A stretch of DNA of 53,458 nucleotides from Hungateiclostridiaceae bacterium UBA1305 (GTDB lineage: Bacteria; Bacillota; Clostridia; Acetivibrionales; DTU013). A program made the position numbers and the translations under genes. Where the stretch lies: assembly GCA_002307275.1 (NCBI GenBank), contig DBTX01000044.1, positions 1 through 53,458 of the forward strand, in the 5' to 3' direction. Shown here in pieces: positions 48,397 to 53,458 of this stretch (the stretch's first letter is position 1; each line of letters begins with the position of its first letter). The notes beneath the pieces are model-generated. The model searched no databases, was not told where the DNA came from, and was given only the letters and a program-made list of their open reading frames with translations.

Positions 48397-48837
48397 TTAT
48401 TTCTTCTTACTCTGCGGGTTCTGCTTGACAACCAGTACAGAGCAGGGAGAAAGTCTAACCAGACTATGACTGGTACTTCCCATTGCCCAATCATAAATCG
48501 CAGACCTACCCAGGAAGCCAACCACAAGTAAATCAATCTTATTTTTTTTGACAAAATCAATCACAGTTTTTACTTCATGTCCTGCCAGAATGTGCGATTC
48601 AATCTGAATACTCTTTGCTGCCGCCATTTCCTTCGCTCTGAGTATGATTTGATTATATTTACTATCTTCAGATTCTTTTTCCTCCTCTACTTCACTGATC
48701 GTTTCAGAAAAATGAGGAAGCTCTTCTACTGAAATTGTATGTAGCTCAGCATTACTAAGCTTCGCAAGAGACATTTCTTCTTCCAGAGCTTTAAAGGAAT
48801 TTGTCGAACCATCCAGACCAACTAGAATCTTATTCAT
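48397..48837 (-). CDS. universal stress protein family (UspA) protein
   Basis: This 146-residue protein has the Usp fold with N-terminal KILVGLDGSTNSFKALE and the ATP-binding loop VVGFLGRSAIYDWAMGSTSHSLVR, then SVLVVK. ATG 48837 follows GGAGGAAAA and overlaps the antiporter end by 8 nt; a Met 17 codons upstream lies inside that gene without a site. It is the last gene of the riboswitch-controlled minus-strand operon. Usp genes have been noted in fluoride riboswitch regulons. Confidence 0.9.
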   Translation of the reverse strand: MNKILVGLDGSTNSFKALEEEMSLAKLSNAELHTISVEELPHFSETISEVEEEKESEDSKYNQIILRAKEMAAAKSIQIESHILAGHEVKTVIDFVKKNKIDLLVVGFLGRSAIYDWAMGSTSHSLVRLSPCSVLVVKQNPQSKKK

Positions 48838-50038
48838 GGTTATTTTCCTCCTTTTCTTGACTAGGTAAATTTTGGTTTGTACTTCCATTTAGTTCACCCC
48901 ATTGGTTCATTGCTTCCTCTGAAGGTTCAAAGAACCGCTGTGCGATCAAGGTCGGTATAACGGCGCTTAAGATTACGACTGTTACAAGAATTGTATACTG
49001 CTTTTGATCTATAATATGGTTATTTAGCCCAAACAATGCTGAGATTGTGCCGAAGGTAAGTCCGGTTGACATTAAAAGCGTATTGTAATTTGCCATTTTT
49101 GTATTCATTTTGAAATACTTTGATAAGGGCCAAACTCCGACAGTCTTAAATAGTATTTTTAATAGCAGAAGTACAATAATAATGCCCAAAGAAATCCATA
49201 CTGCATTAAGTGATACATACAATCCTGCCTTCATAAAATAAAAAGGAGTAAATATTGTAAAAGCTATTGTTCTCATACGATTGACAAGTGTCTTATCCCT
49301 AAGAAAAACACCTGCTACAACCAGTCCGATCAGATAGGCGGGAAGCACAGCTTCGCTTTTGGCATTCGTTGCAAGTCCGCCCAAAAAGAACAATACAAGC
49401 AGAATAAATTTGACTTCCGGTTCGCTGACTCTTTTAGTACCCAGTTTGCCGATAATATATCTTGTCCAGCGAGGCATAAACCATAAGACGATAGCCAGTA
49501 TTACTATAAAAACAAGCAGCATGATATTAAAATCCGCAAATATGATTCCAAGTGCCAAAACTGTCCCAAAATCCGTGATAAAGCAAGCGGCTAATATCAT
49601 TTTCCCCAATGCTGTGTTTGAAAGGCCTTTCTCAATCATCACTGCATATATTACAGCCACAGAAGTAGTAGACAGGGCTATCCCGGCAATTTGAGCCTGA
49701 TGCAGCTCCCATCCCAGGACAAACTGGGCAAAAAGCCAAATACAGATAAATGGTAAGGCAAAGGATACTATCCCAATAGCTAAGCTCTTTTTTAGATTTT
49801 CGCGGAGCGATACCGGGTCAATTTCTGCACCAGCAAGGAAGGTTAACACTCCACTACCCAACATAGCCAGAAAATCAATCCATTGTGTTGTTTGATGTAT
49901 CCCTAGAAAGTTTCCTGCAATTACTCCTACAAAGATCTCAACCAGAGCAACTGAAATTCCAAGTCGGATGGAGATAAGACTTGCTATAAAAGCCAATCCC
50001 ATCCAGATTGCGGCAACAAACCAAATGTTGTCAAGCAT
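48830..50038 (-). CDS. CPA2-family cation:proton antiporter
   Basis: This 402-residue protein has twelve membrane segments of the Kef/Nha-type CPA2 family, with FLAGAEIDPVSLRENLKKS, STTSVAVIYAVMIEKG and AACFITDFGTVLALG (the conserved acidic pair region). There is no C-terminal NAD-binding RCK domain. Control of pH or monovalent ions during fluoride entry as HF is a plausible role. It follows the dynamin-like gene by 17 nt. Confidence 0.9.
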   Translation of the reverse strand: MLDNIWFVAAIWMGLAFIASLISIRLGISVALVEIFVGVIAGNFLGIHQTTQWIDFLAMLGSGVLTFLAGAEIDPVSLRENLKKSLAIGIVSFALPFICIWLFAQFVLGWELHQAQIAGIALSTTSVAVIYAVMIEKGLSNTALGKMILAACFITDFGTVLALGIIFADFNIMLLVFIVILAIVLWFMPRWTRYIIGKLGTKRVSEPEVKFILLVLFFLGGLATNAKSEAVLPAYLIGLVVAGVFLRDKTLVNRMRTIAFTIFTPFYFMKAGLYVSLNAVWISLGIIIVLLLLKILFKTVGVWPLSKYFKMNTKMANYNTLLMSTGLTFGTISALFGLNNHIIDQKQYTILVTVVILSAVIPTLIAQRFFEPSEEAMNQWGELNGSTNQNLPSQEKEENNHE

Positions 50039-50055
50039 TGTAGCACCCCCAGGTT

Positions 50056-51840
50056 TTAATTTATTTTTGTGTAACCTTTTATAAAATCACTTAAATGATC
50101 CATCTGTATTAAAACATGGTTACTATCTCTCTTGCTTTCAGATATCAGCATTTCAACCGTTTTTAATTCTTCGTTCATATAAGACAATGCCTGTGCCGTA
50201 AAACTATCCATCTCTTTATTGACTTTTCCGTTTAGGTCAGAAACCAGTCGGTAAAGGTTCTTTTTAATTTCATACGGGATCTGGCCTAAAAAGTAATGCC
50301 GAAAAACACGCCTATATAGGAACATTGGAAATAGAAACCAAAGCATATCCAAATGAAAATCAAAAGACCTGCTGATGGAAATATCCGGTTTCTCTAGTTC
50401 TCCCAAAGATATTTTCCATTCCTCAGGCTTCATTTTAACATCTAAAACCCGATCCAAATTATCGTTTAATCTTTCACGGAAGGATTTAAGATAAAATGAA
50501 AGGTGCTTTTTGACAGCGTTCAATAACTCAAAGGATTTTTCTTCCTTCAGTAAGATTTCCTTCAATTCCAATTCAAGCGAATGATTCAACCAATTTTCAT
50601 ATTGTCTGGTTACTTTAAAAAGGTTACCCTTCCAATTTGTAAAAAGAGTTTCATATTCATTAATAATCTTATCTTCAATATCCTTTTTGAATGAATCCAG
50701 ATAATCTTCAAAATTCTCCCTTGTCTTTTCTTTGTAACTTCCAACAATGAGCAAGAGTTCTTGCCGGATAAAATGAAAATTCAAATGCTCGTCTAAAATA
50801 TTATTTTTCAACTGAGCCTTTTCAGATTCTTTTTTTAAAGAAGCCTGATAGGATATATTCATGTATGAAAGGCAGCTATTAACGAGCGAAATCAATTTAT
50901 ATTGCAATAACTCAGTATAGGTTTTGTCTCTATTACGGGCAAGGGGCATAAAAATGTTCTGTTCAATCATTTTATTATATTCATTTGTATTTACATAAGC
51001 AGAATACCTGATGATAGGGAAATTTTTATTAAAAGCTTTTTTTATTACTTCTGCACTAAAAGACTCAATTTCTTTTATCTGCTCTTCCTTAAAAAGGTCT
51101 GTCTTTGTTATCACAATGGCTATTTCATGAGAATATAAATAAATTTCTTTTAATAGGCTCAATTCATTCTCCGATATTGGTTTTTCAGCGCTGATAATAA
51201 AAAGGACACCACCTGTTTCTGGAAACCAATCTGTCGTCGTTTCCGTATTATGCTTCCAGACGCTGCCGATGCCGGGTGTGTCCACAAGCCTGATTTCTTT
51301 AATTTTACTTAAAAGAGGTGTTTCAATATCGACTATGTAGACCTTTTTCCTATTCTCTGGATTTCCCGTTTCGGAGACATAGTCCTTTATTTCCTTGATC
51401 GGGATTTCTTTACATACTCCATCCATGAAAGTTACAATCGCTTTTTCTTCAACGCCATATTTCATTCTTGTAATTACGGAAGTAACAGGAATAATGCCAA
51501 CAGGTAGTAAGTCTTTATTTACAAAACCATTTAAAAATGAGCTTTTACCAGCCTTGAATTGGCCTAAAATGGCAATATCAAGGTATTGGTTCTGGTCAGC
51601 AAAGTTTTTAACGCTTTGTAATGTCTTTTTGAGAGAATTCAGACAGAAATCATCGCAGACTGACTGAATTTCCTTAAATATTTCCTTTGCACTTAAGATT
51701 TGACTGCCGTTTACATCCATTTCTAAATACCTCAACTCATAAAATAGAAATGTTATCGCTAAAATTCTAAAGTCATATGGTATCATGTCGTAAGTTTTAA
51801 TCAGCCTTACCCATAAGTGCATATCAGACTTCATAATCAT
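50056..51840 (-). CDS. dynamin-family GTPase (bacterial dynamin-like protein)
   Basis: This protein of up to 594 residues has G1 GQFKAGKSSFLNG, G2 Thr in VTSVITRM, G3 DTPGIGSV and G4 TKTD, followed by long helical stalk segments and, near the C-terminus, a hydrophobic stretch (LDMLWFLFPMFLYRRVF) that could insert into the membrane. Bacterial dynamins remodel or repair membranes. An internal ATG at 51720 has a better site (GAGG, 8 nt), so the first 40 residues may be untranslated. Its presence in a fluoride operon is unusual. Confidence 0.85.
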   Translation of the reverse strand: MIMKSDMHLWVRLIKTYDMIPYDFRILAITFLFYELRYLEMDVNGSQILSAKEIFKEIQSVCDDFCLNSLKKTLQSVKNFADQNQYLDIAILGQFKAGKSSFLNGFVNKDLLPVGIIPVTSVITRMKYGVEEKAIVTFMDGVCKEIPIKEIKDYVSETGNPENRKKVYIVDIETPLLSKIKEIRLVDTPGIGSVWKHNTETTTDWFPETGGVLFIISAEKPISENELSLLKEIYLYSHEIAIVITKTDLFKEEQIKEIESFSAEVIKKAFNKNFPIIRYSAYVNTNEYNKMIEQNIFMPLARNRDKTYTELLQYKLISLVNSCLSYMNISYQASLKKESEKAQLKNNILDEHLNFHFIRQELLLIVGSYKEKTRENFEDYLDSFKKDIEDKIINEYETLFTNWKGNLFKVTRQYENWLNHSLELELKEILLKEEKSFELLNAVKKHLSFYLKSFRERLNDNLDRVLDVKMKPEEWKISLGELEKPDISISRSFDFHLDMLWFLFPMFLYRRVFRHYFLGQIPYEIKKNLYRLVSDLNGKVNKEMDSFTAQALSYMNEELKTVEMLISESKRDSNHVLIQMDHLSDFIKGYTKIN

Positions 51841-51861
51841 TTCTACTTGTCTCTATTTCAT

Positions 51862-52230
51862 TTAGCTTGTCATTTCTGCCTTATCTTCACCGTTAAGCTG
51901 TTCTTTTCCATATTTTACAACATGTACATCTGTTACCATGATAAGTCCTTCGTTTACCATTTCTTCTATGACCGGAATTGCCTTTTCTATCCTTTCGGGT
52001 ATATCGATCACCTCAACAATGATTGGCAGACTTAAAGATAAATCAAGAATCCTAGTTGTATGAAGGCGTTTTTCCTGTCCAAACCCTTCGATACCTCTTG
52101 TTACAGTCACCCCAGCCATTCCGATCTCCCTTAATTTAAAAACCAGGGCGTGATAGAGGTTATGGCCTTTGTATTTTGAATCCTCACTGATGTAGATTTT
52201 TAGTATCTTGCATTTTCCACTGAGTTTCAT
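51862..52230 (-). CDS. DUF190 family (PII-like) protein
   Basis: This 122-residue protein matches DUF190: KILKIYISEDSKYKGHNLYHALVFKLREIGMAGVTVTRGIEGFG and LPIIVEVIDIPERIEKAIPVI. The fold is PII-like and presumably binds a nucleotide or senses a ligand. DUF190 genes very often accompany crcB, as here, 16 nt after the second crcB, suggesting regulation of the channel or of the response. No direct function is established. Confidence 0.9.
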   Translation of the reverse strand: MKLSGKCKILKIYISEDSKYKGHNLYHALVFKLREIGMAGVTVTRGIEGFGQEKRLHTTRILDLSLSLPIIVEVIDIPERIEKAIPVIEEMVNEGLIMVTDVHVVKYGKEQLNGEDKAEMTS

Positions 52231-52246
52231 AACAAAACCGCCTTTC

Positions 52247-52612
52247 TTATATTATTTTTATAAGTTTTCCCAATTCAAACCCCAGGATATAGCCAATAAT
52301 GCCTATTAACAATGACCCTAGAACATAAATAAATGCGTTCAACTTCTCATTTTCCTGAAACAGGTTAAACCCTTCATACATGAAGGTCGAAAACGTAGTA
52401 TACGCTCCCAAAAATCCGTCACCCAAAAGCAGATACATATTCCTGCTTGCATCCAGGCTGCTGACAAGCCCTAAAAGTATTGCGCCTGAGATGTTTATAA
52501 TAAATGTACCAATTGGAAACGTAGTATTGGATTTTTCAGTGACTACCTTACCTAATCTATACCGTGCTAAACTTCCCAATGCTCCACCAATACCAACAAA
52601 GACCAAATCCAT
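52247..52612 (-). CDS. crcB: CrcB/Fluc fluoride channel subunit 2
   Basis: This 121-residue protein has four membrane segments with GGALGSLARYRLG, the pore Asn in INISGAILLGL and the GFLGAYTTFSTF motif containing the Phe-box and Na+-site break. Fluc channels are dual-topology dimers that let fluoride leave the cell. Two adjacent crcB genes, as here, typically give a heterodimer with fixed opposite topology. It starts directly after the stop of the first subunit. Confidence 0.95.
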   Translation of the reverse strand: MDLVFVGIGGALGSLARYRLGKVVTEKSNTTFPIGTFIINISGAILLGLVSSLDASRNMYLLLGDGFLGAYTTFSTFMYEGFNLFQENEKLNAFIYVLGSLLIGIIGYILGFELGKLIKII

Positions 52613-53062
52613 TTATTTCACCCCATCTTTAATTTCCTCGATCACATTTTCTTCCAATTCTTCTTTATCCTTTTTTACAAGCTTTGAAACAACTTCACGG
52701 GCAAGAACTATACCGAAATATGCTGCTGCAAGGCCAAGCATAGTTGATACGGTAATATATGAAATGGCCGAGAAGTAATCACCTTCATGTAATAGTCCTA
52801 CTGTTTCCTTGCACAACGTCGAAAATGTAGTAAACGCCCCTAAAAAGCCTGTGGCTATGCCTAACCTTATACTTGCATCAAATTCCCAAACTTCAAATGC
52901 AATTGTTAAAACGAGAGCAAGAATAAAGCTTCCGGCTACATTAATTATAAGTGTGTTCAAGGGCACGTTTTCGTGGTAATGATATATGTGCACTCCTTTA
53001 ATCAAATACCTCAGAACAGCCCCCAAAACACCTCCGATACCAATAAAGACATACTTTCGCAT
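52613..53062 (-). CDS. crcB: CrcB/Fluc fluoride channel subunit 1
   Basis: This 149-residue Fluc subunit has GGVLGAVLRYLIKG, INVAGSFILAL and GFLGAFTTFSTLCKE; the C-terminus carries an extra Lys/Glu-rich tail of about 25 residues. It is the first gene of a six-gene minus-strand operon, about 135 nt after a fluoride riboswitch. It pairs with the adjacent crcB to form the channel. Confidence 0.95.
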   Translation of the reverse strand: MRKYVFIGIGGVLGAVLRYLIKGVHIYHYHENVPLNTLIINVAGSFILALVLTIAFEVWEFDASIRLGIATGFLGAFTTFSTLCKETVGLLHEGDYFSAISYITVSTMLGLAAAYFGIVLAREVVSKLVKKDKEELEENVIEEIKDGVK

Positions 53063-53197
53063 TTTATTTCATGTCTCCTATAATTTATTTCATATTCTAC
53101 TTCTGTATACCCGGCTCACCAACACAATGCTTAGCTGCTTTCAGTCTTTTAATTCTTGATAAATAAAATTATTAGTCATACTTTTTAACCCCAAATA

Positions 53198-53282
53198 CAA
53201 AAACTCCTACAAATAACATATAACAGTTATTCGTAGGAGTCATCAGCATTGTTGCGTTTAAAGGTGAACTCCATCACCTTTG
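53198..53282 (-). promoter_or_regulatory. fluoride riboswitch of the crcB operon
   Basis: On the minus strand: GGTGATGGAGTTCACC (53279-53264), TTTAAACGC, GCTGATGACTCCTAC (ending 53234), a perfect consensus match. The terminator pairs ACTCCTAC-GAATAACTG with the complementary segment ending GTAGGAG, followed by TTTTTGT. GGAG/CTCC form the pseudoknot. It controls crcB, crcB, DUF190, dynamin-like, antiporter and usp genes. Confidence 0.93.
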
Positions 53283-53388
53283 CTTCAAATTCATTATAGC
53301 ATACTGGCAATTATCATGCCATAAGTATATTTGTAAAGGGTGCATAAAATAATCGTGGCTAAAATAATCGTGCACCATATATTTACAT

Positions 53389-53457
53389 TCAAGCCACTTT
53401 TAACTTATTGAATATAATTTTCTCAACCTCGTACCAGCGGTTACTCTCATGTTTGGC
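53389..53457 (-). CDS. possible 3' end of a gene entering from the right edge
   Basis: A minus-strand frame is open from the window edge to a TGA at 53391-53389 and would encode a tail with NRWYEVEKIIFNKLK. It is too short to name. Between it and the riboswitch lie two copies of AAAATAATCGTG (53346-53357 and 53361-53372) and no gene. Confidence 0.3.
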   Translation of the reverse strand, partial: AKHESNRWYEVEKIIFNKLKVA

Positions 53458-53458
53458 T

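Noticed and set aside
53346..53372. Two copies of AAAATAATCGTG as an insertion-element target duplication
   Set aside because: The copies are 15 bp apart with no element between them; this is more likely a chance or slippage repeat.
1..53458. CRISPR arrays, transposases, prophage genes, rRNA or tRNA genes
   Set aside because: No regularly spaced repeat array, no transposase, integrase or phage protein, and no cloverleaf or rRNA-like segment was recognised on either strand.

Overview
The window reads as chromosomal DNA of a low-GC, anaerobic, endospore-forming Firmicute, most likely a Clostridia member. It carries a gerA-type spore germination operon, Shine-Dalgarno sites of the AAGGAGGTGATC type, many 4Fe-4S ferredoxin-like proteins and several thioredoxin systems. 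I see no rRNA, tRNA, CRISPR array, transposase or phage gene. Nearly everything is accessory: metalloid, sulfur/persulfide, metal and fluoride stress functions laid side by side.

Region 1 (1-10.8 kb). A mini-thioredoxin, an MFS exporter and a CDF metal exporter come first, followed on the minus strand by an MFS drug exporter, a DGC zinc-binding protein and an AhpD-like protein. An ArsR repressor with a CVC metal site diverges from an unusual operon (5763-9613): dihydrolipoamide dehydrogenase, a stand-alone HdrA N-terminal-like domain, a 2x[4Fe-4S] ferredoxin, a DGC domain fused to a lipoyl-carrying GcvH-like domain, and two more DGC proteins. A ferredoxin and a CC/Se-motif protein follow. I infer a lipoyl-based thiol/electron transfer system of unknown substrate.

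Region 2 (10.6-16.5 kb). Arsenic and sulfur genes: a CCC-motif protein, an ArsP/YraQ-type permease and a MarR regulator under a 24-bp palindromic promoter; then ArsR (apparent CTG start), a frameshifted MarR, ACR3 arsenite permease, CoA-disulfide reductase with rhodanese domain, and a frameshifted CsoR-type regulator.

Region 3 (16.5-23.4 kb). A MacB-like ABC exporter with a DUF4418 protein diverges from an OmpR/HAMP-kinase two-component pair. A secreted Met/Gly-rich DUF2680 protein has a promoter with the same direct-repeat box at the same distance from its -10. An AEC transporter follows a structured leader, and an orphan fluoride-riboswitch-like element lies antisense behind it.

Region 4 (23.5-31.3 kb). 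gerKA-gerKB-gerKC, lgt, a TauE/SafE exporter, a YeiH-type transporter and a divergent LysR gene whose leader resembles the AEC leader.

Region 5 (31.3-42.3 kb). Three CsoR-type operators, each lying as the 17-bp spacer of a promoter, control a DUF2892/ferredoxin/rhodanese/AhpD operon, an ArsM-like methyltransferase + 35-residue Cys-rich peptide + radical SAM/SPASM-DUF5714 operon (a candidate peptide-modification system), and thioredoxin. A fused thioredoxin-thioredoxin reductase, a second reductase and a split permease lie nearby.

Region 6 (42.4-53.3 kb). A fluoride island with three well-formed fluoride riboswitches: one before an MFS exporter and enolase (the classical fluoride target), one before two MutS-like ATPases, and one before a six-gene minus-strand operon of two CrcB/Fluc channels, DUF190, a dynamin-like GTPase, a CPA2 antiporter and a universal stress protein.
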